A stretch of 64,000 nt of DNA, taken from Clostridiales bacterium (lineage in GTDB: Bacteria; Bacillota; Clostridia; Oscillospirales; Oscillospiraceae). The position numbers were made by a program, and so were the translations under genes. Shown here in pieces: positions 8,300 to 19,016 of the stretch (within the stretch, counting starts at the first letter, position 1; each line of letters begins with the position of its first letter). The notes beneath the pieces are model-generated. The model saw only the letters and a list, made by a program, of their open reading frames with translations. It did not search any database and was not told the origin of the DNA. The stretch spans positions 21,390 through 85,389 of the forward strand of contig JAJQCJ010000109.1 of NCBI GenBank assembly GCA_021202775.1. The letters run 5' to 3'.

Positions 8300-9628
8300 G
8301 TGAAAAAGAGCGTCAGAGGGGCCTTGCAGCAGGCGTACCGCCAGGTGACGGGCCGGTTCCCGGCCACACGGCGGCTGCTGCGGGCCGCGGTGTTCCAGGG
8401 GACGAGGCTGACCTATCGCCTGCGGACGGCGGGGGCAAAGACCAACCCGAAGCAGGCGGTGTTCTGCACCTTTTCCGGACAGAGCTATTCGGACAGCCCC
8501 AAGGCCATCTATGAGCGGATGCGCACCGACCCCCGGTTTCAGGACTGGGAATTTATCTGGGTGTTCAAGGGTGCGGAGCGGTACCGGGGGGAGTACGGCG
8601 TGTCCGTGGGCTTCCCAGTGGAAGACAGGCGCACCAGGGTGGTGGAATACTTCACCCCGGCCTATGAAGCCGCCCTGGGGACGGCGAAATACTGGGTGTT
8701 CAACTACCGGGTGAACGAGTATATCTATCCCCGGGCCGACCAGGTCTACATCGAGTGCTGGCACGGCACGCCCTTGAAGCGGCTGGGCCATGACCTCTCC
8801 CTGGGGGGGAACGTGTACAACTCTCTGGAGGAGGTCTTTCGGAAGTTCGATTTGGACCGGGAGAAGATGACCTACCTCCTGTCCCCCTCCCCCTTCGCCT
8901 CGGAGAAATTCTCATCCGCCTGGGATTTGCAGAAGCACCACCGGGAGTCCGCCCTGCTGGAGGTGGGCTATCCCAGGAACGACTTCCTGGTGAACGCCAC
9001 CCCAGAGGACGTGGCCGCCATCAGGGCCAGGCTGGGGCTGGACAGGCCGGGGGGCAAAAAAGTCATCCTTTACGCCCCCACCTGGCGGGATAACCAGCGC
9101 AGCACAGAGGAGGGCGGCTTCACCTACGAGCTGGGGCTGGACTTTCAGAAGCTGCGCCAGGCATTGGGGGAGGAGTACGTCGTCCTGTTCCGGGCCCACT
9201 ATCTGGTGGCCAATCAGTTTGACTTTGCCAGCTTTGCGGGCTTCGTCTACGACGTCTCCGGTTATCCGGACATCAACCATCTGTATCTGACGGCGGATCT
9301 GCTGATCACCGACTACTCCTCCGTGTTCTTTGACTACGCCATCCTCCACAAGCCCATGCTGTTCTATATGTACGATCTGGCGGCCTACCGGGACGAGATT
9401 CGGGGCTTCTATATGGGTCTGGAGGAGCTGCCCGGCGCCATTGTGGAGCGGGAGGAGGATTTGGTGCCCGCCATCCGGGAAACCATGGCCTCCGCCGCCT
9501 ACGATGAGAAATACCGCGCCTTCTGTGCCAAATTCGCCCCGCTGGAGGACGGCCACGCCGCCGACCGGGTCATCGACGCCCTGCTGGCGGCAGGGGAACG
9601 GAAGGGAAACAGGGAGGGAAGGCCTTGA
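8300..9628 (+). CDS. CDP-glycerol glycerophosphotransferase family protein
   Basis: CWHGTPLKRLG, YAPTWRDNQ, DLLITDYSSVFFDYAI. Confidence 0.92.
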   Translation: MKKSVRGALQQAYRQVTGRFPATRRLLRAAVFQGTRLTYRLRTAGAKTNPKQAVFCTFSGQSYSDSPKAIYERMRTDPRFQDWEFIWVFKGAERYRGEYGVSVGFPVEDRRTRVVEYFTPAYEAALGTAKYWVFNYRVNEYIYPRADQVYIECWHGTPLKRLGHDLSLGGNVYNSLEEVFRKFDLDREKMTYLLSPSPFASEKFSSAWDLQKHHRESALLEVGYPRNDFLVNATPEDVAAIRARLGLDRPGGKKVILYAPTWRDNQRSTEEGGFTYELGLDFQKLRQALGEEYVVLFRAHYLVANQFDFASFAGFVYDVSGYPDINHLYLTADLLITDYSSVFFDYAILHKPMLFYMYDLAAYRDEIRGFYMGLEELPGAIVEREEDLVPAIRETMASAAYDEKYRAFCAKFAPLEDGHAADRVIDALLAAGERKGNREGRP

Positions 9629-10908
9629 GCGGACTGAAAAACACCCTCTACGATTTGGTGGAGCACTGGACGCCGGTGCGCAGGGCCGCCCGGGACGCTG
9701 TGACGGCCCTGCGCCGCCTTCAATTCTGGCAGCAGACCCGGAACTGCGTGATGCAGGAGGATTTGGTGCTGTTCTGCACCTTCGGCGGGAAGGGCTACTC
9801 GGACAGCCCCAGGGCGGTGTATCAGGCCATGCTGGCCGACCACCGGTATGACGGCTACCGCTTTGTCTGGGCCTTTCAGCAGCCGGAGCGGTTCCCCCAG
9901 GTGGCGGCCATGCCCCGGACGGAGGTGGTGGCCTACGGCAGCCAGGCATACAACCGGAAGATGGCGGAGGCCAAATACTGGGTGCTGAACTTCCGGGTGG
10001 CGGACCACATCTGGCCGAAGGAGGGACAGGTGTACGTCCAGTGTTGGCACGGCACGCCCCTGAAGCGGCTGGGCTACGACATCCGGGAGGAGAGCAACGC
10101 CAACAGCATGAACAGCCTGGCGGAGATTCGCCAGAAGTACGACCTGGACGCCGCCAAGCTGACCTGGCTCCTGTCCCCGTCCCCCTTCGCCACGGAGGTG
10201 TTCACCTCCGCCTGGAATCTCAAGGCCAGGGGCAGGGAGGGGGCGATTCTGGAGCTGGGCTATCCCCGGAACGACTTTTTGAAGAACTGCACCCCGGCGG
10301 AGCTGGACGCCATCCGCAGCCGTCTGGGGCTGACGGAGGAGCAGCTCCACGGGCGGAAGGTGCTGCTCTACGCCCCCACCTTCCGGGACAACCAGCATCA
10401 GGGGGGCGGCTACCGCTACACCCCTCAGGTGGACTTTCAGCGACTGCGGAGAGAACTGGGGGAGGACTATGTGCTGCTCTTCCGGGCCCACTATCTGGTG
10501 GCCAGCGCCTTCGACTTCTCGGCGTATGGCGGCTTCATCCGCAACGTGTCGGACTATCCCGACATCAACGACCTGTATCTGGTGGCGGACGCGCTGATCA
10601 CTGACTACTCTTCCGTGTTCTTTGACTACGCCATCCTGGGCCGTCCGGAGATCTTCTATATGTACGACCTGGAGGACTACCGGGACACCATCCGGGGCTT
10701 CTACCTGGGTCTGGAGGAGCTGCCCGGCCCCATCGTGCAGACGGAGGAGGAACTGATTGCTGCCATCCGCAGGGCCTGGACGGACCGCAGCTATGACCAG
10801 CGGTATGCCCGCTTCACCCGCCGATTCAATCCTCTGGAGGACGGGCAGGCGGCGCAGCGGCTGGCCCAGGCGGTGTTTCCCACGGAAACCGGGGGAGAAA
10901 ACGGCTGA
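9625..10908 (+). CDS. CDP-glycerol glycerophosphotransferase family protein
   Basis: Paralogue of the previous gene: CWHGTPLKRLG, YAPTFRDNQ, ALITDYSSVFFDYAI. Confidence 0.92.
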   Translation: MSGLKNTLYDLVEHWTPVRRAARDAVTALRRLQFWQQTRNCVMQEDLVLFCTFGGKGYSDSPRAVYQAMLADHRYDGYRFVWAFQQPERFPQVAAMPRTEVVAYGSQAYNRKMAEAKYWVLNFRVADHIWPKEGQVYVQCWHGTPLKRLGYDIREESNANSMNSLAEIRQKYDLDAAKLTWLLSPSPFATEVFTSAWNLKARGREGAILELGYPRNDFLKNCTPAELDAIRSRLGLTEEQLHGRKVLLYAPTFRDNQHQGGGYRYTPQVDFQRLRRELGEDYVLLFRAHYLVASAFDFSAYGGFIRNVSDYPDINDLYLVADALITDYSSVFFDYAILGRPEIFYMYDLEDYRDTIRGFYLGLEELPGPIVQTEEELIAAIRRAWTDRSYDQRYARFTRRFNPLEDGQAAQRLAQAVFPTETGGENG

Positions 10909-10994
10909 CGGCTGGGCAAAACTGCCAAAGCGGGGGTAAAAATCCGTTCTTTTCCCTGAAAAGAGACGAAATTTATACTGCGGAAAGAAATCCC

Positions 10995-11023
10995 TTGCAT
11001 TACGGCGGGGGTTGTGTTAGAAT
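10995..11023 (+). promoter_or_regulatory. Sigma-A type promoter for the rimP operon
   Basis: ttgcat-N17-tagaat. Confidence 0.6.
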
Positions 11024-11049
11024 AGGATTGTTAAGGTAGCGTCAATGAT

Positions 11050-11082
11050 AAGAGTGGAGTTTCGGCTCCGCTCTTTCTTTTG
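11050..11082 (+). terminator. Terminator-like hairpin in the rimP-nusA leader
   Basis: aagagtggag tttcgg ctccgctctt followed by tctttt, between promoter and rimP start. Confidence 0.6.
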
Positions 11083-11148
11083 AGATTTTTCCGCAGGCAG
11101 TGGGGGTTCTTTCCGTTGTGGGCCTGCGGCGTCGAAGGGTAGGATAAG

Positions 11149-11607
11149 ATGAAAAAAGTGACGGAACTGACCGCGGAGCTGGCGGCCCCCTTCATTGAGG
11201 CGGCAGGCTGTACCCTGTGGGACGTGGAATATGTCCGGGAGGGGGGCGCCTGGTACCTGCGGGTGTATATCGACTGCGAGGGCGGCGTGAACATCGACCA
11301 GTGCGAGCAGGTACACCGGCCCCTGGGGGATGCCCTGGATGAGGCGGACCCCATCGAGGGAAGCTATATTCTGGAGGTCTGCTCCGCCGGGTGCGACCGG
11401 GCGCTGAAAAAGCCGGAGCACTTCGCCGCCTGCATGGGGCAGGAGGTGGAGGTGCGCCTCTATCGCCCCCTGAACGGCAGCAAGGAGTACCGGGGCACCC
11501 TGACCGGTTACGACCAGGGGGATGTGACCATCGAGACCTCTGAGGGCGAGGCGGTGCGCTTTGCCAAAAAGGAGCTGGCGCTGGTGCGCCTCTATGTTGA
11601 CTTTTAA
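11149..11607 (+). CDS. rimP: Ribosome maturation factor RimP
   Basis: LWDVEYVREGGAWYLRVYIDCEGGVNIDQCEQVHRPLGDALDEADPI...YILEVCSAGCDRALKKPEHF; synteny with nusA. Confidence 0.95.
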   Translation: MKKVTELTAELAAPFIEAAGCTLWDVEYVREGGAWYLRVYIDCEGGVNIDQCEQVHRPLGDALDEADPIEGSYILEVCSAGCDRALKKPEHFAACMGQEVEVRLYRPLNGSKEYRGTLTGYDQGDVTIETSEGEAVRFAKKELALVRLYVDF

Positions 11608-11640
11608 AGAATTGAATTCAGATAGGAGTGTAGCTGTGAC

Positions 11641-12858
11641 ATGGCAAAACGTGCAGTAAAAAAGGGCCCCACGCCGGAAGAGGACGCAAAGGAGTTCTTT
11701 GCGGCGCTGGATCAGATCGAAGAGGAACGGGGCATCCCCAAGTCCTATATGCTGGAGAAGATCGAGCAGGCCCTGATCACCGCTTATAAGCATGACCACG
11801 ACAAAATCACGGATAACGTCTCCGTGATCTTCAACGAGGAAAAGGCGGACATCCGCATGGTGGTGCGCCGGGACGTGGTGGAGGAAGTGGACAATCCGGA
11901 CACCGAGATCTCTCTGGAGGAAGCCCGCCAGAGTCTGCCCGACGTCCAGCTGGGGGACGTGGTGAAGAAGAAGATCAAAATCAAGAACTTCGGCCGGGTG
12001 GCGGCCCAGACCGCCCGCCAGGTCATCGTCCAGGGAATCCGGGAGGCGGAGCGGAATATGGTCTTTGACGCCTTCAACGAAAAGACGAAAGAGATGCTCT
12101 CCGGCACCGTGTCCCGCACCGACCCCCGCACCGGGGCACTGTATGTGAGGCTGACGGCGGGGAAGGAAAAGACCGACGCCCTGCTGTCCGCCAGCGAGCA
12201 GGTCAAGGGCGAGTATTACAGCGAGGGGGACCGCATCCGCGTCTATGTGGTGGAGGTGCGCCGCACCACCCGGGGCACCCAGGTGGTGATCTCCCGCACC
12301 CATGCGGGGCTGGTGAAGCGGCTCTTTGAGCTGGAGGTGCCGGAAATCTTTGACGGCGTGGTGGAGATCAAATCCATCGCCCGGGAGGCCGGCAGCCGCA
12401 CCAAGATGGCCGTCTGGTCCAACGACCCGGAGGTGGACCCCATCGGCGCCTGCGTGGGCACCCGGGGCGCCCGTGTCAACGCCATTGTGGAGGAGCTTCA
12501 CGGCGAAAAGGTGGATATCATCAAATACAGCGAGGATATGAGCACCTACATCGCCGCAGCCCTGGCCCCTGCGTCGGTGCTCAGCGTGACCATGGTGGAG
12601 GAGAAGAGCTACCGCGTGGTGGTGCCCGACGACCAGCTGAGCCTGGCCATCGGTAAGGAGGGCCAGAACGCCCGCCTGGCTGCCCGGCTCACCGGCTGCA
12701 AGATCGACATCAAGAGCCTCTCCGCCGCCCAGGAGGAGGACGCCCGGGCCGACGCCCTGCCGGAGGAGGAACCGACGGAGGACGAGGCGGAGGCCCTGCT
12801 GGCCGATGAGGCCGAGGCCGCCGCGGAACAGGACGACGACCTGTTCGTTGAGGAATAA
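11641..12858 (+). CDS. nusA: Transcription termination/antitermination protein NusA
   Basis: S1/KH regions; [57 protein letters not shown]. Confidence 0.97.
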   Translation: MAKRAVKKGPTPEEDAKEFFAALDQIEEERGIPKSYMLEKIEQALITAYKHDHDKITDNVSVIFNEEKADIRMVVRRDVVEEVDNPDTEISLEEARQSLPDVQLGDVVKKKIKIKNFGRVAAQTARQVIVQGIREAERNMVFDAFNEKTKEMLSGTVSRTDPRTGALYVRLTAGKEKTDALLSASEQVKGEYYSEGDRIRVYVVEVRRTTRGTQVVISRTHAGLVKRLFELEVPEIFDGVVEIKSIAREAGSRTKMAVWSNDPEVDPIGACVGTRGARVNAIVEELHGEKVDIIKYSEDMSTYIAAALAPASVLSVTMVEEKSYRVVVPDDQLSLAIGKEGQNARLAARLTGCKIDIKSLSAAQEEDARADALPEEEPTEDEAEALLADEAEAAAEQDDDLFVEE

Positions 12859-12897
12859 CGCGCAGCCCGCTGCGCCCAACGGGAGGAGGGAAGCCTC

Positions 12898-13172
12898 ATG
12901 CCAAAAAAATCCCCATGCGGCAATGTGTCGGCTGCCGGGAGATGAAGCCCAAGCGGGAACTGATCCGGGTGGTGAAAAGCCCGGAGGGGGAGCTGTCCCT
13001 GGATTTCCGGGGCAAGAAGCCCGGACGGGGCGCTTACGTCTGCCCCAACCCCGCCTGCCTGAAAAAGGCGAAAAAGTCCAACGCACTGGGCCGCGCCTTT
13101 GAGGTGGCCATCCCCGCGGAGGTCTATGACGCGCTGGAAGCGCAGATGGCCCAGAGGGACGGGGATGGATAG
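12898..13172 (+). CDS. rnpM: RnpM/YlxR family protein; N-terminus offset at an A7 tract
   Basis: [20 protein letters not shown]...GRGAYVCPN; in-frame ATG at 12915, but the RBS-linked ATG at 12898 is out of frame by 1 nt. Confidence 0.8.
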
Positions 13173-13560
13173 CCGGTTTCTGTCCCTGTTGGGGCTGTGC
13201 AAACGGGCGGGGAAGCTGGCCGCCGGGGAGACGCTGGTGCTGGAGGCCATCGAGGCCCACAAGGCCCGGCTGGTGCTGGTGACGGAGGACTGTTCCCCCC
13301 GCTCCCTGCGGAAGCTGACCAATGCCTGCGGCGACCGGATTCCCCTGATGCAGGTGGCTCTCAGCCGGGCCGCCCTGGGCAGCGCCCTGGGCTGGGAGGC
13401 CTGCGCGGCTGTGGCCGTGGAGGACGGGGGCTTCGCCGCCCGTCTGGCCGCTCTCGTGGCCCAGGCCCAGCCGGAGTACGCGCCCCTGGCGGAGGCGGTA
13501 GCCGTCCGGCAGGAGAAGCTGCTCCGCAGAAAAAAAGAGAAGCCCCGGAAGAAGCGGTAA
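13165..13560 (+). CDS. L7Ae-like ribosomal protein (YlxQ family)
   Basis: [51 protein letters not shown]; synteny. Confidence 0.9.
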   Translation: MDSRFLSLLGLCKRAGKLAAGETLVLEAIEAHKARLVLVTEDCSPRSLRKLTNACGDRIPLMQVALSRAALGSALGWEACAAVAVEDGGFAARLAALVAQAQPEYAPLAEAVAVRQEKLLRRKKEKPRKKR

Positions 13561-13686
13561 CGCCGCACTTCCAGGCGTTCCTGAACGTACCACTCCCTTT
13601 GGGAGTTCACGCAATATCGCAGGCGCTGCCGCCGGACCGGGGGCGGCGTCGGGCGGTATGGATTGTAGGAGGTGGCTGATTTTAGT

Positions 13687-16137
13687 ATGGATAACAAGTA
13701 TAGGGTTCGCGAGGTAGCGAAGGATTTCACCCTGAACGGGAAGGCAATCGGCAACAACGCGGTGAAGGATATTTTGACCAAATACGCCTCCGCCCCCAGC
13801 AGCACCCAGGCGGTGCTGAGCGAGAGCGAGCTTGCCATCCTTTTTGACTACCTGACGCTGAACAATCAAATTGACGATTTGGCGGAGGTGTTCGCGGAGG
13901 CGGCCCCGGCCAAGCCTGCCCAGGAGGAGCAGGCTCAGAAGAAGCCGAAGAAGCCCGCCCCCGCCAAGGGCGGCAAGCAGGAGGGAACCAGGAGCGCCCC
14001 TGCGGAGCAGCAGCCCAAGGCGGCGAAGGCGCCTGCCAAAGGCGCTGCCAGGCCCCAGCCCCAGACCCCGGCCAAGCAGCCGGAGGCTCCGAAGCCCCAG
14101 GAGGGCAAGGAGGCCAAGGAGAGCAAAGCCCAGCAGACCGCCAGCCGTGTGCCCCAGAAGAAGGTGGTCAACACCCGCAACAACGTGGATGTGAACCTGG
14201 GCCGCTACGATGCCCACCTGGATGAGCTGGCCCCGGACCATGCGGACCGGATGGTCAGCGGCAAGCAGAAGATCTCCTCCAAGCGCTCCCAGCAGCAGCG
14301 CACGGGCAAGCAGTCCGCCAAGCGCCGCCAGGAGGAGCAGCAGCAGCGCCTGCGCAGGATGCAGCAGGAGGCCGCCCGGAAGGCCCCCGTGAAGGTGCAG
14401 ATCCCCGATGAGATCACCGTGGGTGAGCTGGCCCTCCGGATGAAGAAGTCCGCCGCCGAGGTGGTGAAGAAGCTGATCTCCGAGGGGGTCATGGCCTCCG
14501 TCAGCGATACGATTGATTTCGACACCGCCGCCATCGTGGCCGAAGAACTGGGCTGCAAGGTGGAGCATGAGGTGGTGGTCACCATTGAGGAGCGGCTCAT
14601 CGACACCACGGAGGACGCCGAGGCCGATCTGGTGCCCCGGGCCCCGGTCATCGTGGTCATGGGCCACGTAGACCACGGCAAGACCTCCCTGCTGGACTAT
14701 ATCCGTTCCTCCAGCGTGGCCTCCGGCGAGGCGGGCGGCATCACCCAGGCCATCGGCGCCTATCAGGTGAAGGTGCAGGATAAGATGGTCACCTTCCTGG
14801 ACACACCGGGCCATGAGGCGTTCACCGCCATGCGTGCCCGGGGCGCCATGGTGACGGACATCGCCATCCTGGCGGTGGCCGGCAACGACGGCATCATGCC
14901 CCAGACCATCGAGGCCATCAACCACGCCAAGGCGGCGGAGATTCCCATTGTGGTGGCCGTCAACAAGATGGACCTCCCCGGCGCCGACGCGGAAAAGGTG
15001 AAGCAGGAGCTGACCAAGTACGACCTGCTGGCCGAGGACTGGGGCGGCGACACCATTGTGGTGCCCATCTCCGCCAAGACCGGCCAGGGCATTGACGAGC
15101 TGCTGGAGAACGTGCTGCTGGTGGCCGAGATGCGGGAGCTGAAGGCCAACCCCAACCGGGCCGCCAAGGGCAGCGTCATCGAGGCCCGGCTGGATAAGGG
15201 CCGCGGCCCCATCGCCACCCTGCTGGTGCAGAACGGCACTTTGAAGGTGGGCGATGTCATCATCGCCGGGACGGCTGTGGGCCGCGTCCGGGCCATGACC
15301 GACTACCGTGGCCGCCGGCTGAAAACCGCAGGCCCCTCCGTGCCGGTGGAGATCACCGGTATGTCCGAGGTGCCCGGTGCTGGCGACGACTTCTACGCCG
15401 TGGCCGATGAGCGCATGGCCCGTGAGCTGGCCGAGCAGCGCAAGCAGGAGCAGAAGGCTGCCGCCGCTGCCCCTGTGGCTAAGAAGGTCAGCCTGGACGA
15501 TCTGTTCAGCCAGATCAGCGCCGGCGATGTGAAGGATTTGAACATCATCGTCAAGGCGGACGTCCAGGGCAGTGTGGAAGCGGTGAAGGAGAATCTGGAG
15601 AAGATTTCCAACGACGAGGTGCGGGTCCGTGTCATCCACGGCGGCGTGGGCGCCATCAACGAGAGCGACGTCATGCTGGCCTCCACCTCCAACGCTATCA
15701 TCGTGGGCTTCAACGTCCGCCCGGAGCCGGTGGCCAAGAGCATGGCCGAGCGGAACAAGGTGGATATGCGGATGTACCGGGTCATCTACGAGTGCATCGA
15801 GGAGATCGAGGCCGCCATGAAGGGCCTGCTGGCCCCCAAGTACAGGGAAGTGGAGCTGGGCCGGGTGGAGGTCCGCCAGGTCTACAAGATCACCAACGTT
15901 GGTATGGTGGCCGGCTCCTATGTGCTGGAAGGCAAGGCCACCCGCTCCGCCAAGGTGCGGCTGGTGCGGGACGGCGTCGTGATCTACGAGGGCGAGATCG
16001 CCTCCCTCCAGCGCTTCAAGGACTCCGTCCGGGAGGTGGCCGCCGGGTACGAGTGCGGCATCACCCTGGAGAAGTTCAGCGACGTCAAGGTGGGCGACAT
16101 CCTGGAGTGTTACGAAATGCAGGAGATCGAGCAGTGA
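13687..16137 (+). CDS. infB: Translation initiation factor IF-2
   Basis: [43 protein letters not shown]. Confidence 0.98.
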   Translation: MDNKYRVREVAKDFTLNGKAIGNNAVKDILTKYASAPSSTQAVLSESELAILFDYLTLNNQIDDLAEVFAEAAPAKPAQEEQAQKKPKKPAPAKGGKQEGTRSAPAEQQPKAAKAPAKGAARPQPQTPAKQPEAPKPQEGKEAKESKAQQTASRVPQKKVVNTRNNVDVNLGRYDAHLDELAPDHADRMVSGKQKISSKRSQQQRTGKQSAKRRQEEQQQRLRRMQQEAARKAPVKVQIPDEITVGELALRMKKSAAEVVKKLISEGVMASVSDTIDFDTAAIVAEELGCKVEHEVVVTIEERLIDTTEDAEADLVPRAPVIVVMGHVDHGKTSLLDYIRSSSVASGEAGGITQAIGAYQVKVQDKMVTFLDTPGHEAFTAMRARGAMVTDIAILAVAGNDGIMPQTIEAINHAKAAEIPIVVAVNKMDLPGADAEKVKQELTKYDLLAEDWGGDTIVVPISAKTGQGIDELLENVLLVAEMRELKANPNRAAKGSVIEARLDKGRGPIATLLVQNGTLKVGDVIIAGTAVGRVRAMTDYRGRRLKTAGPSVPVEITGMSEVPGAGDDFYAVADERMARELAEQRKQEQKAAAAAPVAKKVSLDDLFSQISAGDVKDLNIIVKADVQGSVEAVKENLEKISNDEVRVRVIHGGVGAINESDVMLASTSNAIIVGFNVRPEPVAKSMAERNKVDMRMYRVIYECIEEIEAAMKGLLAPKYREVELGRVEVRQVYKITNVGMVAGSYVLEGKATRSAKVRLVRDGVVIYEGEIASLQRFKDSVREVAAGYECGITLEKFSDVKVGDILECYEMQEIEQ

Positions 16138-16161
16138 GCCGGTCTGCCTGCCCGGCAAGGC

Positions 16162-16204
16162 TTGCCTGCATCGGAGCGCATTGCTCCGGTGCAGGCAGTT
16201 TTTA
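16162..16204 (+). terminator. Intrinsic terminator after infB
   Basis: gcctgcatcggagc gcatt gctccggtgcaggc + agttttt. Confidence 0.8.
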
Positions 16205-16318
16205 TCGGCCAAGGCCCGGTGATTCGTGACGCCGGTTGCCAAACCCCGCGTTGTAAACCGCCCAAAAGTGTGCTATACTACTGCTGTCTACGATTTTTTG
16301 ATGTTGGGATGTGAACCT

Positions 16319-18982
16319 ATGAAACTGATGGCAATCGACGGCAACTCCATTGTGAACCGCGCCTTTTACGGCGTGAAACCGCTCTCCACCCGGGACGGGC
16401 GGTATACCAACGCCATTTACGGATTCCTGACCATTTTGTTGAAGCTCCTGGACGAGGAGCAGCCGGAGGGGCTGTGCGTCACCTTTGACCGGAAGGCCCC
16501 CACCTTCCGGCACACGGCCTATGAGGGGTACAAGGCCAACCGACACCCCATGCCGGAGGAGCTGGCCCAGCAGATGCCGGTGCTGAAAGAGGTGCTGGCG
16601 GCCATGAACATCCCCATGTACGAGCTGGACGGCTGGGAGGCAGACGACCTGCTGGGCACCATCTCCCGGCGGAGCGAGGCGGCGGGGTGGGACTGCGTCA
16701 TCTCCACCGGCGACAAGGATTCCCTCCAGCTGGTGACAGACCACACCACGGTGAAGCTGGTCACCTCCCGCATGGGCCAGACCACCACCACCAACATGAC
16801 CCCGGAGGTGTTTCGGGCGCAGTACGGCTTCGACCCCATCCACATGATCGACCTGAAAGCCCTGATGGGGGATTCCTCGGACAACTACCCTGGCGTGAAG
16901 GGCATTGGGGAAAAGACCGCCATGGGGCTGGTGCAGCAGTACGGCAGCGTGGAGGAGCTTTATGCCCGCTTTGACGAGATTCCCCTGAAACCCGCCCAGC
17001 GCAGGCGGCTGGACGAGGGCCGGGAGGACGCGAAATTGAGCTACGACCTGGCCACCATCCGCACCGACGCCCCCATCGACTTCGCGCCGGAGCAGACGCT
17101 GCGCCGCGGCTATGACAACGACAGGCTCTACGCCCTGTTTTTGGATTTGGAGTTCTCCAAGCTGATCGCCCGGTTCGGGCTGACCCCGCCGGAGGCGTCT
17201 CCGGTGGAGGCTCAGGAGGAGCCGGAGGTTCACGCGGAAGTGGTGGAGGTGCTGACGGAGGAGCAGTTCCGGGCCATCCTCCCCAAATGGCAGGGGGCGG
17301 ACTATGTGGTGGTGCTGCCCAGAGATGGCCTGGATGAAATAACGGTCAGCTGGGAGGAGAGCACAGCCCGGTCCTGTCTCTGCGACATCCGCTGGAGCCG
17401 CTATCAGGGGGACTACAACGCCCTGCTCCGGGCGCTGTTCTCCAAAGAGGTACCTAAGGCGGCCCACTGCGTCAAGGAGCTGTGCAACCGGCTGCTGGGG
17501 CAGGGGCTGCCGGCGGAGGGCTTCGTCTTTGACACGGCCCTGGGGGCCTACCTGCTGGAGCCCACGGCGGGGAGCTACGACCTGCACCGCCTGGCTATGA
17601 CCTATTTCAAGCGGGATATGGAGTCCGGCGCGCAGAAACAGGCTGACGACGGCTTCCAAACGCTGTCCGGCGACCTGAAAGATCAGACCGCATGGTATGA
17701 GGACAATGCTCTCATCGCCGCCCTCTGTCAGGCGGAGGGGGAGAAGCTGGAGGAGTACCGTTTAACGCCCGTCCTGACTGACATTGAGATGCCCCTCTGC
17801 CCGGTGCTGGCGGAGATGGAGCGGGCCGGTGTGCTGGTGGACCGGCAGGCGCTGGTGTCCTTTGGGGAGATGCTGCAAACCGGCATCGCCGCCGCACAGT
17901 CCGCCATCTACGGCTATGCGGGGGAGGAGTTTAACATCAACTCCCCGCAGCAGCTGGGGCATATTCTGTTTGATAAGCTCCAGCTGCCTGCCTACAAAAA
18001 GACCCGGCGGGGTTACTCCACCTCCGCCGAGGTGCTGGAGAAATTGCAGGGCCATCACCCCATCATCGGGGAGATTCTGGAATACCGCCAGCTGACCAAA
18101 CTGAAATCCACCTATGTGGACGGTCTGACCAAGGTCATCGAACCGGACGGCCGCATCCGCACCTCCTTCCAGAACACCGTCACCGCCACAGGGCGGCTGT
18201 CCTCGGTGGAGCCGAATTTGCAGAACATCCCCGTCCGCACCCCCCTGGGGGCGGAGATGCGGAAGATGTTCATCGCCGCCCCCGGCAACGTGCTGGTGGA
18301 TGCGGACTACTCCCAGATCGAGCTGCGGCTGCTGGCCCACATCGCGGACGACAAGGCCATGCAGGAGGGCTTCAACAGCCTTGGGGTGGACATCCACACC
18401 GCCACCGCCGCCCAGGTATTCGGCGTACCGGTGGAGGAGGTCACCCGGGAGATGCGCTCCGCCGCCAAGGCGGTGAATTTCGGCATTGTCTACGGCATCT
18501 CCGCCTACTCCCTGTCTCAGGACCTCCACGTCACCGTGGCGGAGGCCAAGGACTATATGGAGCGATACTTCGCCACTTATTCCGGCGTCCGGGCCTATCA
18601 GAAGGCGGTGGTGGAGCAGGCGAAGGCGGACGGCTACGTCTCCACCCTGGCGGGGCGGCGGCGCTGGCTGCCGGAGCTGAAGAGCAGCAACTATAACCTC
18701 CGCTCCTTCGGGGAGCGGGTGGCGCTGAATATGCCCATCCAGGGTACGGCGGCGGACATCATCAAGCTGGCCATGATCCGGGTGCAGAACCGGCTGAAGG
18801 CGGAGGGCCTGCGGGGCCGGCTGGTGCTGCAGGTCCACGATGAGCTGATTGTGGAGTGCCCGGAGGCGGAGGGAGCGCAGGTGGCCCGGCTGCTGGAGGA
18901 AGAAATGGAACAGGTCATCACCCTGAAGGTGCCCCTGGTGGCCGAGGCCAAGGTGGGCCACAGCTGGGCGGACGCCCATTGA
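16319..18982 (+). CDS. polA: DNA polymerase I
   Basis: 5' nuclease domain; family A motifs DADYSQIELRLLAHIA, RSAAKAVNFGIVYGIS, QVHDELIVE. Confidence 0.97.
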   Translation: MKLMAIDGNSIVNRAFYGVKPLSTRDGRYTNAIYGFLTILLKLLDEEQPEGLCVTFDRKAPTFRHTAYEGYKANRHPMPEELAQQMPVLKEVLAAMNIPMYELDGWEADDLLGTISRRSEAAGWDCVISTGDKDSLQLVTDHTTVKLVTSRMGQTTTTNMTPEVFRAQYGFDPIHMIDLKALMGDSSDNYPGVKGIGEKTAMGLVQQYGSVEELYARFDEIPLKPAQRRRLDEGREDAKLSYDLATIRTDAPIDFAPEQTLRRGYDNDRLYALFLDLEFSKLIARFGLTPPEASPVEAQEEPEVHAEVVEVLTEEQFRAILPKWQGADYVVVLPRDGLDEITVSWEESTARSCLCDIRWSRYQGDYNALLRALFSKEVPKAAHCVKELCNRLLGQGLPAEGFVFDTALGAYLLEPTAGSYDLHRLAMTYFKRDMESGAQKQADDGFQTLSGDLKDQTAWYEDNALIAALCQAEGEKLEEYRLTPVLTDIEMPLCPVLAEMERAGVLVDRQALVSFGEMLQTGIAAAQSAIYGYAGEEFNINSPQQLGHILFDKLQLPAYKKTRRGYSTSAEVLEKLQGHHPIIGEILEYRQLTKLKSTYVDGLTKVIEPDGRIRTSFQNTVTATGRLSSVEPNLQNIPVRTPLGAEMRKMFIAAPGNVLVDADYSQIELRLLAHIADDKAMQEGFNSLGVDIHTATAAQVFGVPVEEVTREMRSAAKAVNFGIVYGISAYSLSQDLHVTVAEAKDYMERYFATYSGVRAYQKAVVEQAKADGYVSTLAGRRRWLPELKSSNYNLRSFGERVALNMPIQGTAADIIKLAMIRVQNRLKAEGLRGRLVLQVHDELIVECPEAEGAQVARLLEEEMEQVITLKVPLVAEAKVGHSWADAH

Positions 18983-19016
18983 TGGGCCTGAAAAGGCAGA
19001 ATTGTGAGGAATCGCC

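Noticed and set aside
11017-16242. 1741-aa ORF antisense to the whole rimP-infB operon
   Set aside because: Low-complexity H/L/G/Q-rich translation lying opposite well-supported genes; typical of antisense frames in GC-rich DNA with biased codon use
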